Positions 52,246 through 60,703 of a DNA stretch of 64,000 nt are shown here, one piece after another (the first letter of the stretch is position 1; each line of letters begins with the position of its first letter). A model generated the notes under the pieces. The model was given only the letters and a program-made list of their open reading frames with translations, ran no database searches and had not been told where the DNA came from. The stretch lies in contig NZ_CP130318.1 of NCBI RefSeq assembly GCF_032268605.1, positions 6,216,501 to 6,280,500 of the forward strand, read 5' to 3'. This DNA is from Paenibacillus aurantius (GTDB taxonomy: Bacteria; Bacillota; Bacilli; Paenibacillales; NBRC-103111). The position numbers and the translations under genes were made by a program.

Positions 52246-53238
52246 CTACATATCTCCATTGTTAACTCTCTTTTGTGATTCCCACAATTTTACCACTTTT
52301 GTAGAAACCTCGACTATATTTTCATTAGGTAACTGTAAAATGTATTGTCTTTGGATAGATCTTGCAAGTTCCTCAGCTTCCGCAAAGCTGTAGCCTAAGC
52401 ATTTTTTCGCAAGAGTACTAGGTGCTAATCCGAGTTTAAATCCTGTTCTTTTTTCAAAATCAACGAACCATTTTTCTAAACTATCTCTTGAGGGTGTAGG
52501 TAGTTCTAAATGAAGTTGAAATCTTCTCCAAGCGGCTTTATCTAAGAGGTTCTCGTGATTTGTTGCCCCAACCACAATCACATAACTTGGTAAGGAATCA
52601 ATGTGCAATAACAAGGAACTAACAACTCGTTTTATTTCCCCGGTTTCATGGACGTCTCCGCGCTCTTTACCTAATGTTTCAAATTCATCGAAAAAAAGTA
52701 CACATTGACGTCTTTTTGCTTGATCAATTAATTTCGCTAACCGATTAGCTGTTTCACCTAGATAGGCACCTACTATTGTCTCGTATTTGACGGTTAACAG
52801 CGGAATCATTAGCGCTTCTGCAATTGCTTCGGCTACCGAAGTTTTCCCATTGCCAGGAGGCCCGTTAAGTAAAATTCGGTTTCGAGGTTCCAACCCGTAA
52901 GATCTTAATAGATCAGCTCTATTTTGTTCCTCAATGAGTTCCCTACACAATGAATAGACATTTTGAGGAAGGATTAGATGCTCTAATCTCTTTCTTGGCG
53001 TTATTTCAGTAAATAGTGATTGTTCGATTGAACCATTCTTACCAACCGAAGGTCCCATTTGCGAATTGTTGGGATTTGACCTGGAACTGTTTAAAAGTTC
53101 CTCAATCCGATTAACCAAGACATTGTGTTGCTTTGCACGTTCCTCCGCACAAACTGCTTCTGTAGCTCTTCGTAAGTTTGGCATATCGCCATGCAGCCCA
53201 TATTTAATTATATCTAAAAGCAAATCTGCCCTAGCCAT
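52246..53238 (-). CDS. AAA ATPase of an IetAS-type system
   Basis: 330 residues. N-terminal helical region (1-75), then an AAA domain: Walker A GPPGNGKT (126-133), Walker B VLFFDEFE (Asp184-Glu185), sensor-1 GATNHEN with Asn227 and an arginine-finger region AAWRRF (238-239). Its closest relatives by sequence are the FtsH/spastin-like ATPases paired with subtilases. In IetAS the ATPase is the neutralising or controlling partner. GGAAAGGAG SD. Upstream XRE gene ends 2 bp before the start. Confidence 0.85.
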   Translation of the reverse strand: MARADLLLDIIKYGLHGDMPNLRRATEAVCAEERAKQHNVLVNRIEELLNSSRSNPNNSQMGPSVGKNGSIEQSLFTEITPRKRLEHLILPQNVYSLCRELIEEQNRADLLRSYGLEPRNRILLNGPPGNGKTSVAEAIAEALMIPLLTVKYETIVGAYLGETANRLAKLIDQAKRRQCVLFFDEFETLGKERGDVHETGEIKRVVSSLLLHIDSLPSYVIVVGATNHENLLDKAAWRRFQLHLELPTPSRDSLEKWFVDFEKRTGFKLGLAPSTLAKKCLGYSFAEAEELARSIQRQYILQLPNENIVEVSTKVVKLWESQKRVNNGDM

Positions 53239-53240
53239 AG

Positions 53241-53446
53241 TTAATGAACTCCTTTCCAGAGGTTTTCTAAAACCCCTTTATTCCGACAGAATGCTAATAT
53301 TGAACGTTGTGCAAGTTTACTTGGTTGGTGTCTTCATTCTCCCACCTATCTATTGTTGAAAAACTTAAATCGAGTTCGCGTGCTAATTGTTCTTGAATTA
53401 ATTTTAATTCTTTCCTTAAATCTTTGATGACCTTTGAAAAAACCAT
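53241..53446 (-). pseudogene. XRE-family regulator broken by a one-base deletion
   Basis: From ATG 53446 (GGGGGTGAT SD) the frame reads MVFSKVIKDLRKELKLIQEQ and LARELDLSFSTIDRWENEDT, a Cro/C1 HTH, then runs into a stop after NQVNLHNVQY. The other frame continues PSKLAQRSILAFCRNKGVLE and ends at TAA 53241, just before the ATPase. The family normally reads WENGKTKPSKLA here, so one base is missing around 53305-53310. It would have been the first gene of the operon. A programmed shift or sequencing error are alternatives. Confidence 0.8.
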
Positions 53447-53470
53447 TAGATCACCCCCAAAATTAATAAA

Positions 53471-53487
53471 ATTATAGCACTTGCTAT
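53471..53487 (-). promoter_or_regulatory. Extended -10 with overlapping palindrome
   Basis: On the minus strand TGCTATAAT is an extended -10 element, 25 bp before the XRE start. ATAGCAAGTGCTAT (53474-53487) is a palindrome with ATAGCA/TGCTAT arms that overlaps it, a natural site for repression by the XRE protein. No clear -35. Confidence 0.6.
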
Positions 53488-53515
53488 GGCGTTACTGGGT
53501 AAAAATATTTCGCCG

Positions 53516-53995
53516 TCACTTATGATAAGGCTCCCCCCGATTAATCTTAAACGCCCGGTACACCTGCTCCACCAGGATCAGCCGCATGAGCTGGTGCGGG
53601 TAGGTCACCCGCCCGAAGCTCAGCTGCTGGTCGGCGCGGCGCAGGACGGCGGCGGAGAGCCCGTGCGAGCCGCCGATCACGAACGCGACGCGGCTGCGGC
53701 CGTGCGTGCCGAGCCGCTCGAGCTGGCCCGCCAGCTCCTCGGACGACCACGTCTGCCCGCCGATGGCGAGCGCGATCACGTGGGCGTCTTCCTTGAGCTG
53801 GGCGAGGATCCGCTCGCCCTCGCGGGTGCGCACCTGCTCCTCCTCCGCCGCGCTCATCGTGTCGGGCGCCTTCTCGTCCGGCAGCTCCGTGATCTGCACC
53901 TTCGCGTACGGCCCGAGCCGCTTCAAGTACTCGGCGATGCCGTCCGTCAGGTACTTCTCCTTCAGCCGGCCCACCGCTACAATTTGTATATTCAT
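53516..53995 (-). CDS. rlmH: 23S rRNA pseudouridine-1915 N3-methyltransferase
   Basis: 159 residues. SPOUT-class methyltransferase: [27 protein letters not shown] (trefoil-knot SAM loop) and the ending [21 protein letters not shown]. Modifies pseudouridine 1915 in helix 69 of 23S rRNA. Its usual place after the wal operon is kept. The 3' end forms the boundary of the IetAS-type island, with the coding sequence intact. Confidence 0.95.
   Translation of the reverse strand: MNIQIVAVGRLKEKYLTDGIAEYLKRLGPYAKVQITELPDEKAPDTMSAAEEEQVRTREGERILAQLKEDAHVIALAIGGQTWSSEELAGQLERLGTHGRSRVAFVIGGSHGLSAAVLRRADQQLSFGRVTYPHQLMRLILVEQVYRAFKINRGEPYHK
53519..53530. repeat. rlmH-side att-like repeat
   Basis: CTTATGATAAGG inside the last codons of rlmH (minus strand CCTTATCATAAGTGA), repeated at 49579-49590. 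Matches the core TATCATAA of staphylococcal attB sites. Confidence 0.75.
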
Positions 53996-54049
53996 CGTTC
54001 GTCCCCTCCTAATAGCCCTTGCCTTAACCTACAATCCGACAGGAAATGC

Positions 54050-54079
54050 AAAAAAGAGGGAGCCCGAGCTCCCTCCTTC
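54050..54079 (-). terminator. Terminator between CxxH/CxxC gene and rlmH
   Basis: On the minus strand GGGAGC-TCGG-GCTCCC followed by TCTTTTTT. rlmH must therefore have its own promoter or rely on readthrough. Confidence 0.8.
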
Positions 54080-54083
54080 CCGC

Positions 54084-54251
54084 CTATACCACCAAAAATT
54101 GCGCGTGCTTCTCGCATTCCTCGCAGTGAGGAGGCGGGTCCCAGGCGGCGAACTGCGTTTTGTCCAGGTCCACCACATCCGGGGCATCCTCGTATTCATC
54201 GACGAACCGGTCGATGGCCAATTCCACATGATCCTTGCATACGACGTACAT
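54084..54251 (-). CDS. CxxH/CxxC protein (BA_5709 type)
   Basis: 55 residues: CKDH (Cys5-His8) near the start and CEEC (Cys43-Cys46) near the end, probably one zinc site. VDEYEDAPDVVDLD lies between. This small protein is regularly found between htrA and rlmH in Bacillales. Function unknown. 16 bp after htrA on the same strand, with ACGGAGG as SD. Confidence 0.85.
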   Translation of the reverse strand: MYVVCKDHVELAIDRFVDEYEDAPDVVDLDKTQFAAWDPPPHCEECEKHAQFLVV

Positions 54252-54267
54252 GTAAGTCCTCCGTTAC

Positions 54268-55449
54268 TTAGTCCAGTTCCGCCAGCTTCACGGTGGCGGA
54301 GGCCTTCTTGCCGGCCCGGTAGTAGGTGACGATGAGTTCGTCTCCGATTTTTTTATGGGTGAACAGATACTTGCGCAGCTGCATGGTGCTCGCGACGGGC
54401 TTGCCGTCCAGCTCCACGATCACATCGTGGGTCTTGAGTCCCGCATCCTTGGCCGGTCCTGTCACATCGTTTACGATAATACCAGTTTTCACATCCTCGG
54501 GCAGTTTTAATACTTCGAGCCCGCTTTTGAACGACTGCACGTCCTCCGAGGTGATGCCCATCTTCGGACGCTTGATTTTGTGGTCCTTGATGAGGGCGTC
54601 AAGCACCGGCTTGGCGCTGTTGATCGGAATCGCGAACCCGAGGCCCTCGACGCCCGCGTCCGAGATCTTCATGCTGTTGATCCCGATCACCTTGCCGTCG
54701 AGGCTGACGAGCGCCCCGCCGCTGTTGCCCTGGTTAATGGCCGCGTCCGTCTGGATAACGTCCATCTCCCATTCCACTTCTCCGTCCGCCCCCAGGTACA
54801 CGGGGATCGTCCGGAGCGGCGAAGAGATGACCCCGACGGTCGTCGTCTGGGAGAAGCTCAGCCCGAGCGGGTTACCGATGGCGATGGCCGCCTGCCCCGG
54901 CTTCAGCTCGTCGGAATTGCCAAATTCCGCGACCGCCTTCACGCCCGCCGCGTCCGTCTCCAGCACGGCCAGGTCGGTATACATGTCACGGCCGATCACC
55001 TCGGCCTTCTTCCGCTCGCTGTCCGACAGCACCACCTCGACCGAGGTGCCGCCATCGACCACGTGATTGTTCGTCACGATCCGCACGCGGTCGCCGCTCT
55101 TCTGGAAAATCACGCCCGAGCCCATTCCGATGCCCTTGACCTTGTCCCCGTCCTTCATCGTGCTGATGATGCTGACGACGGCCGGCCGGACCTTATCCCC
55201 GGCGGCCACGACCCGGTCGTTGATATCATAGACCGGCACGCTGGCCGCATTCGGATGAACGTCAGCCGCTAACGGCTCCTCGCCTCCGCCGAACCATTGG
55301 ACAAGCGTCAGCATCAGCAGCATGCCGGCCAGCACGGACACGGCCGAGACGATCACCAGGCGGTTCGGATTGCGGCGGCGCGGCTCCCACTCCCGTCTTG
55401 CCCTCCGCGATACCCGCGTATTGTAGAAATCATCCTTCCAGAAACTCAT
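54268..55449 (-). CDS. htrC: HtrA-type serine protease with PDZ domain
   Basis: 393 residues (YyxA/HtrC). A short cytoplasmic basic part, one membrane anchor (about 32-53, LVIVSAVSVLAGMLLMLTLV), a trypsin-like domain with His129 (TNNHVV), Asp159 (YTDLAVLE), Ser243 (GNSGGAL), then a PDZ domain (about 300-390: TGIIVNDVTGPAKDAGLKTHD). Degrades or refolds damaged exported proteins. Part of the wal cluster, where it lies after walJ in Bacillus too. Confidence 0.93.
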   Translation of the reverse strand: MSFWKDDFYNTRVSRRARREWEPRRRNPNRLVIVSAVSVLAGMLLMLTLVQWFGGGEEPLAADVHPNAASVPVYDINDRVVAAGDKVRPAVVSIISTMKDGDKVKGIGMGSGVIFQKSGDRVRIVTNNHVVDGGTSVEVVLSDSERKKAEVIGRDMYTDLAVLETDAAGVKAVAEFGNSDELKPGQAAIAIGNPLGLSFSQTTTVGVISSPLRTIPVYLGADGEVEWEMDVIQTDAAINQGNSGGALVSLDGKVIGINSMKISDAGVEGLGFAIPINSAKPVLDALIKDHKIKRPKMGITSEDVQSFKSGLEVLKLPEDVKTGIIVNDVTGPAKDAGLKTHDVIVELDGKPVASTMQLRKYLFTHKKIGDELIVTYYRAGKKASATVKLAELD

Positions 55450-55582
55450 CCGAACCCCCTTTCCGCCGGCGCGGCGGGGGGTCCTGCCGGGACGGCTCTA
55501 TCTTTTATATCGCTTATAGGAATCTTTCGGCTGATTCGTGACTAGACTAATAGTATCCAAGAGCCCAAAAGGAGACCTGCTC

Positions 55583-55774
55583 ATGAATCCGATGGACCAA
55601 GTGAACCTGATCGGCAAGCTAGCCGACCTGAAAAGCCAGCAGTATGACTCGCTGCTCCTGTTGAGCGCCCTAACCGACCTGCTGATTGAGAAAGGCCTTC
55701 TCACGCAGGCGGAGCTGCAAGCCCGCATCGCCTCGCTCGATGCCGACGCTCTGCCCGAGCGTTTCCACGGCTGA
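55583..55774 (+). CDS. Small hypothetical protein, opposite strand in the wal cluster
   Basis: 63 residues from ATG 55583 (AAAGGAG 9 bp before). Helical: MDQVNLIGKLADLKSQQYD then LLLLSALTDLLIEKGLLTQAEL and QARIASLDADA. No family recognised. It lies between htrA and walJ but on the other strand, so must have its own promoter (AAGAGTCAC-like region around 55540). GC-rich codon use supports coding. Confidence 0.6.
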   Translation: MNPMDQVNLIGKLADLKSQQYDSLLLLSALTDLLIEKGLLTQAELQARIASLDADALPERFHG

Positions 55775-55798
55775 CGTCCGGCCCCAAGCCCGATTCCG

Positions 55799-56605
55799 CT
55801 AGTCTTCGTCCAGCGAATCCCATTCGGTCGGACGGTCATAGTAGGTGTCCATCAGCTTATAGGAATGGTCCTGGCAGGTGATCCGGTTGTCCTCCAGAAT
55901 ATTACCCACCGTTAAACGGGCCAAATCGGTCATATTATGATTACGGCTCAGGTGGGCCAAATAGACCCGCTTCGTGCGTCCCCCGAGAAGCTCGCATAAG
56001 CCTTCCCCTGCGGCATCGTTGGACAAGTGCCCGAGGTCGCTCAGAATCCGCCGTTTGATGTTCCACGGGTACCGGCCCATCCTCAGCATCTCCACGTCGT
56101 GATTCGACTCCAGCACGAGCACGTCGGCATCCGCGACGGACTCCTTCACCTTTGGGCTCAAGTACCCAAGGTCGGTCGCCACGCTCAGCTTCTGTTCCCC
56201 TTCATAGAAGTTGTACGCCACCGGCTCCGCTGCATCGTGCGAGATGCCGAACGACTCAATCTTCATCGTTCCGAGGTCCATCGAGGAGCCCGTCTCCATC
56301 ACCCGCTTGTTCTCCTCGGCGATGGCCCCGATCTGCTTCTCCAGCGCCTCCCACGTCTTCTCGTTCGCGTAGACGGGCAGGTTATATTTCCGCGCGATAG
56401 GCCCAAGGCCTTTGATGTGGTCGGAATGCTCGTGAGTGACGAGAATCGCATCCAGGTCGTGCCCCGAAATGTCGCGTTCCTCCATCAGCTGCTCCAGCTT
56501 CTTCGCGCTGAAGCCCGCGTCGATGAGCACCTTCTTCTCCCCGTTCGCCACCAGCGTCGCGTTTCCCGTCGAGCCGCTGGACAATACGGTAAACCTCAAT
56601 CCCAT
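55799..56605 (-). CDS. walJ: MBL-fold exonuclease-like protein WalJ (YycJ)
   Basis: 268 residues from ATG 56605 (AAGGAG 9 bp before). Metallo-beta-lactamase fold: SSGSTGNATLV near 8, THEHSDHIKGL near 60 with the zinc ligands, later ESNHDVEMLRMG and LAHLSRNHN. Bacillus WalJ is a 5'-3' DNA exonuclease with a role in mismatch repair and wall homeostasis. A 170-bp gap separates it from walI, unusual for this operon, with no visible gene. Confidence 0.93.
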   Translation of the reverse strand: MGLRFTVLSSGSTGNATLVANGEKKVLIDAGFSAKKLEQLMEERDISGHDLDAILVTHEHSDHIKGLGPIARKYNLPVYANEKTWEALEKQIGAIAEENKRVMETGSSMDLGTMKIESFGISHDAAEPVAYNFYEGEQKLSVATDLGYLSPKVKESVADADVLVLESNHDVEMLRMGRYPWNIKRRILSDLGHLSNDAAGEGLCELLGGRTKRVYLAHLSRNHNMTDLARLTVGNILEDNRITCQDHSYKLMDTYYDRPTEWDSLDED

Positions 56606-56774
56606 GTTTTTCTTGCTCCTTATCTTGTGACTTCCGCTGAAGCTTTCCTGCGCCTCCCGGCTTAAGGATTGCCCCTCTATGTGTAGGAAAAGCATGGTAG
56701 CTTCCCTAAAATCCATTCTAGCTCTTCCAGGCCATTCCGGCCTTCCCCAAGCCTGCTCTCGTCCTTCCTAACCT

Positions 56775-57536
56775 CTACCTTGCCATTCGGGCGTCGGCCG
56801 TCTCCTTGCCGTCCTGCGTGCCTTCTACGGCGCCGCTGAACGCTTCCACGTAGAACAGCTCTCCGCTGTTCAGCACCACGCGCCATACCGGCAGCATGTA
56901 CTGCGTGTCCGCATCGAAGCGCTGCCCATGATAGCCGAGCCGGACGTCGGTAATGACCGAGTTGTCCTTCAGGTGAATGTCCGCGAGACTTTTGAGGGCG
57001 GTATAGGCCGAAATGACCTTCTGCTCCTTGGCGTCTCCCCCTGATTGTACTTCAACATAGGTCTGTTTGTAACCTGTTAGTTTCCCCTTCTGCTCCAAAA
57101 GCTGAAGCGTGATGTCGAAGAGGGGAAGCTTGTCGTACATCTGGTTCATCACCTGCAGCCCTTCCTTGCTCGCCGCCGGATCTAACTCGTACTGCTCGGC
57201 ATGGTTGACGCCTGCTTTGTCCAATACGGACTTCATCCGGCTCCGGCCGAAAAAGTTCACCGTACTTACCGGCTCCGGCAGGGATATAGTCGTTTTGTCG
57301 CTGTACGTTTCCTTGTAATTGACCGCCTTCAGCTTCGGCGTTTCCTTCGGAATTTCCTTCATCTGCACCGTAATGTTCTTGCTCGCGAGCAGCTTGTTCG
57401 TCTCCTCCATGGCGATGGCCGTATCCGTCAGGGAATGGACCTTATCCGAACGGCTGTTCCACAGCTGGAAGCCGAGCAATACATTCAGCATCAGAAACGA
57501 GATGATCAATACCGTTTTGGCCCGTCCCCAGTCCAT
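56775..57536 (-). CDS. walI: WalK regulatory protein WalI (YycI)
   Basis: 253 residues. One N-terminal membrane helix (about 9-27, VLIISFLMLNVLLGFQLW) and an extracellular domain of the YycI family. With WalH it forms a membrane complex that adjusts WalK activity. Follows walH by 27 bp. The C-terminus ends GTQDGKETADARMAR. Confidence 0.9.
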   Translation of the reverse strand: MDWGRAKTVLIISFLMLNVLLGFQLWNSRSDKVHSLTDTAIAMEETNKLLASKNITVQMKEIPKETPKLKAVNYKETYSDKTTISLPEPVSTVNFFGRSRMKSVLDKAGVNHAEQYELDPAASKEGLQVMNQMYDKLPLFDITLQLLEQKGKLTGYKQTYVEVQSGGDAKEQKVISAYTALKSLADIHLKDNSVITDVRLGYHGQRFDADTQYMLPVWRVVLNSGELFYVEAFSGAVEGTQDGKETADARMAR

Positions 57537-57563
57537 GGCTTCCCTCCTGTCCCTTCCGGCCCT

Positions 57564-58847
57564 TTACAGAAACTCATACGTCCCATCCCTCAGCTCCACC
57601 GCCCATCGGGGGGTCAGCTCCACCGTCTTATCCGTGATCCCCGCCTTGTAAGCCGGGAAAACATTCACCACCTGCGCCCGGCGGGGATAGGCTTTGACCA
57701 GGTCATCGAGTTCCTTGCCTCCCGGCAGCGTAACCTGGGTTTTGGAGGACGGCTTGTCCATCAGGATGGTCGACCGCTCGTAGTTGGAGACGATGCCTTT
57801 GTTCAGGACCACCTTGATGTAGCCGAACAGGTCCTGCTTCGTGTTGATGATCGGGTAGTTGTCGATATATTGGCGGAATACGATCGTCTGCGGCCCCGTC
57901 CCCTGCTTTGGCGACAGCTCGCTGTACAGGTAGTTGCCGTTCCACCCCTCATGCTGGTTGATAAAAGAGATCGCCGACAGCATATTCTCCTTCACATCGT
58001 TCTTCGAATTGACGGGAGCCGATACCGGATCCGTGAAGGCGAGCCAATGCTGAGCGCTCTTCATCTGCAGGCCGCGTTTCGCATCGGTGTAGAACTGGGT
58101 TCCGTTCTTCTCCTGTAGAAGGCTGACCATGGCCGGATCGGCAAAAAGACTCCGCTTCAGCTTATCCGCCGTCAACTCGGTATAAGACATCTTGTATTGC
58201 ACGGCCTCCACCGGCACATCCGGCAGGTAGTAGTCACCCGTTTCGGTATGGTAGGAAGGCTGGTATTCGCCCAGATTGACGAAGTTCTGAATTTTGGCCG
58301 CGTCCAGGTCCGCCTTCACCGCTTCGTAAACGACCAGGTTGGATTCACTGAAGAACAGGGCCTTGACCTCGCCCTTGCTCTCGTCAATGTAGATCCAGAT
58401 CTTGGCGATATAATCGTTCTCGATCGGGGCTTCTTCCTTGATCTCCATCACCCGCTGCAGCACGGAGAGGGGCACGGCTTCCCGGAACTTGATCTCCAGT
58501 CCCGGCGAATTGTTGCGGATCGCCTCCATGTTGAGCGACGACCCGAACGTGTTTGTCCGGTGGAAGCCCTCGAAGCGCCGCTGCTGCAGAAATTCGTTGT
58601 AAATCATATGATAGAACGGCATCTGAATCGGAAGCACCGTATGCTTCTTATTGCCCGAATGAACCACGATCTGCTCCGGGTACACGACATCCTCCACATT
58701 CGCCTGAGTTCCGGTCAGCTCGGTCGGAATATAGTCGGTCTGGTTGACCAGCTCGAACTTCGGCGTTCCATAGGCGAGCACGTAGCTCTGGATAAGACTC
58801 GCGCCGACGAGCACGAACAGAATGGCCGATTTCAGACGTTCCCTCAT
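57564..58847 (-). CDS. walH: WalK regulatory protein WalH (YycH)
   Basis: 427 residues, one N-terminal helix (about 6-25, SAILFVLVGASLIQSYVLAY), then the YycH extracellular domain. Overlaps walK by 4 bp (ATGA). Together with WalI it controls WalK at the membrane. Confidence 0.92.
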   Translation of the reverse strand: MRERLKSAILFVLVGASLIQSYVLAYGTPKFELVNQTDYIPTELTGTQANVEDVVYPEQIVVHSGNKKHTVLPIQMPFYHMIYNEFLQQRRFEGFHRTNTFGSSLNMEAIRNNSPGLEIKFREAVPLSVLQRVMEIKEEAPIENDYIAKIWIYIDESKGEVKALFFSESNLVVYEAVKADLDAAKIQNFVNLGEYQPSYHTETGDYYLPDVPVEAVQYKMSYTELTADKLKRSLFADPAMVSLLQEKNGTQFYTDAKRGLQMKSAQHWLAFTDPVSAPVNSKNDVKENMLSAISFINQHEGWNGNYLYSELSPKQGTGPQTIVFRQYIDNYPIINTKQDLFGYIKVVLNKGIVSNYERSTILMDKPSSKTQVTLPGGKELDDLVKAYPRRAQVVNVFPAYKAGITDKTVELTPRWAVELRDGTYEFL

Positions 58848-60703
58848 GCCGGCTCACTTCCTTCCTGCGGGGAATACGGGAGGGTGAAGGTGACCTTGGT
58901 GCCTTTGTTGTATTCGGAGTCGAGGGAGATCGTTCCCCCGTGGGCTTTAATAATTTCCCGGGCAATGGACAAACCGAGGCCCGTCCCGCCCATGTTACGT
59001 GAACGGGCCTTGTCCACCCGGTAAAACCGCTCAAAAATACGCTCCAGGTCCTTCTTCGGAATGCCCACTCCGTTGTCCTCGACCGTGACCTGCAGCCACT
59101 TCTCGTCCTTCACCCGGGCCGTCAGCTCGATCCAGCCCCCGTCTCCGGTATACTTCACGGAGTTCGAAACGAGGTTGTCGAGCACCTGGTCGATCTTGTC
59201 GCGGTCGACGAGCACCGGCTTCAGCCGGGTCTCCACCTTCTGGCGGATGCGGATATGCCGCTGCTGAAGCTGGAAGGCGAACCGGTCGGCCACCTCTTCT
59301 AGCATCTCCGCCGGATCGGTCCATTCCCGCGACATCATCGCCTGCTTCGAATCGAAGCGCGACAGATGCAGCAGGTCGGTCACGAGGCGGATCATCCGCT
59401 CGGTCTCGTTGCGCGTCACGCCGATGAACCGCTGTGCTAGCTGCGGCTCCTCCAGGGCACCGTCCTCGAGTGCCTCGAGGTAGCTCTTGATCGTCGTGAG
59501 CGGCGTCCGGAGCTCGTGGGACACGTTCGCCACGAACTCCCGGCGGGCCTGCTCCAGCTCCTCCTGCTCGGTGACGTCCTGGAGCACGACGATCGTGCCC
59601 GTCGTCCCGATGTCCCGCCGGTGGATCGGCGTGAAGGTCACCCTCACCTTGCGGGGCTCCTCCTCCGGCCGGTCGAATTCGAGCAGCGTGACCTGCTCCT
59701 TGTCGTGCACGTGCGCGTTCTTCAGCTCCGGCGGCAGGTTCAGGAGATCGGCCAGGTCGCGGCCGAACGCCTTTTTCTCCTCGACGTCCAGAATCTTGCG
59801 GGCCCGGTAGTTGATCAGGATGATGCGGCCGACGTCGTCGGTTGCGATCACACCGTCGCTCATGTTGGCGAGAACGGATTCGAGCTTCTCCTTCTCCTCC
59901 TCGTTCGAGGACAGCGCCTCCTTCAGCCGGTCCGTCATGTAGTTGAACGCGTTGCTGAGCTGCCCGATCTCGTCCTGGCTGTACAAGCGCACCCGCTGGT
60001 CATAGTTCCCCTCCGCTACCGAGGTGACCTGCTTCGTGATTTCCTTGATGGGGCTTGTGATCGTATGGGAGAGGAAGATGCCGAGAAGAGCGGTCAGCGC
60101 GAGTGCAATGACGGTACCGGAGATGAAAATGCCGTTGACCCGGTTGATCGTGGAATAGACATCCTTCAGCGGCTTCGTGATGTAGACGGCATAGACCACC
60201 TTGTCCCCGCTGGTCACCGGCATGGCCACCGCTTTCTTGCGCTGGCCGTCCGTGTCGATGAAGATCTGCTCCTCCCGGATGTTCTGGAGAGCCCGCATGA
60301 CGATGCTGGTGTTGTTCTTCGTATTGAGGATTTTGGCTGAATCCGGCTGGTTCGTGCTGATGACGGTCCCGTTCGCATCGACCACCTGAATGCCGAGGTC
60401 GGCATTGCCGAACTTGCTCCACGCCACGACAAGCTCGCTGATGCTGTCGTTCAGCCTTTTGCTGTCGGGGACCTTGGTGTCTCCCGTCTTAGGCTCTTGC
60501 TCCGAATCGGCGTATTGGGCCGCCACGCGCTCGGCAAGCAAGCCCGCCTGCATGTTAAGGGAGTCGGAGAACGTCGTCATGAACGAGTTCTCCATCGTCT
60601 TCATAAAGTAGATCCCGATCAGCTGCATCGCAAAAAGAATCAGCAGAACATAGATGATGATCAGCTTCATCTGAATGGTGCGAAAGAAGCGGGTGGCTTT
60701 CAT
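58844..60703 (-). CDS. walK: Essential cell-wall sensor histidine kinase WalK
   Basis: 619 residues. TM1 (about 14-33), extracellular PAS-like domain, TM2 (about 190-212), HAMP (213-262), PAS (270-380), HisKA with phospho-acceptor His396 in VSHELRTPLTT, and HATPase (N box DNLVSNSVKYT, DNGVGIP, GTGLGLSIA). Controls cell-wall hydrolase expression through WalR. Starts directly after the walR stop (TAAATG). Confidence 0.96.
   Translation of the reverse strand: MKATRFFRTIQMKLIIIYVLLILFAMQLIGIYFMKTMENSFMTTFSDSLNMQAGLLAERVAAQYADSEQEPKTGDTKVPDSKRLNDSISELVVAWSKFGNADLGIQVVDANGTVISTNQPDSAKILNTKNNTSIVMRALQNIREEQIFIDTDGQRKKAVAMPVTSGDKVVYAVYITKPLKDVYSTINRVNGIFISGTVIALALTALLGIFLSHTITSPIKEITKQVTSVAEGNYDQRVRLYSQDEIGQLSNAFNYMTDRLKEALSSNEEEKEKLESVLANMSDGVIATDDVGRIILINYRARKILDVEEKKAFGRDLADLLNLPPELKNAHVHDKEQVTLLEFDRPEEEPRKVRVTFTPIHRRDIGTTGTIVVLQDVTEQEELEQARREFVANVSHELRTPLTTIKSYLEALEDGALEEPQLAQRFIGVTRNETERMIRLVTDLLHLSRFDSKQAMMSREWTDPAEMLEEVADRFAFQLQQRHIRIRQKVETRLKPVLVDRDKIDQVLDNLVSNSVKYTGDGGWIELTARVKDEKWLQVTVEDNGVGIPKKDLERIFERFYRVDKARSRNMGGTGLGLSIAREIIKAHGGTISLDSEYNKGTKVTFTLPYSPQEGSEPA

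Larger units (their letters stand above)
49579..53530. mobile_element. SCC-like island at the rlmH 3' end carrying an IetAS-type pair
   Basis: The interval is bounded by direct repeats of the rlmH tail, is clearly AT-rich in an otherwise GC-rich stretch, and holds only an AAA ATPase, an S8 protease and a broken XRE regulator. rlmH is the known integration target (attB) of staphylococcal cassette chromosome elements, whose Ccr recombinases act on the TATCATAA-type tail. No ccr gene is present here, so it would have to be moved in trans or is a decayed cassette. The boundaries are read directly from the sequence; the mechanism is inferred. Confidence 0.75.

Noticed and set aside
49579-53530. 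A ccr-type recombinase or integrase in the rlmH island
   Set aside because: Every reading frame in the island is accounted for by the protease, ATPase and XRE genes; no serine or tyrosine recombinase motifs are present.
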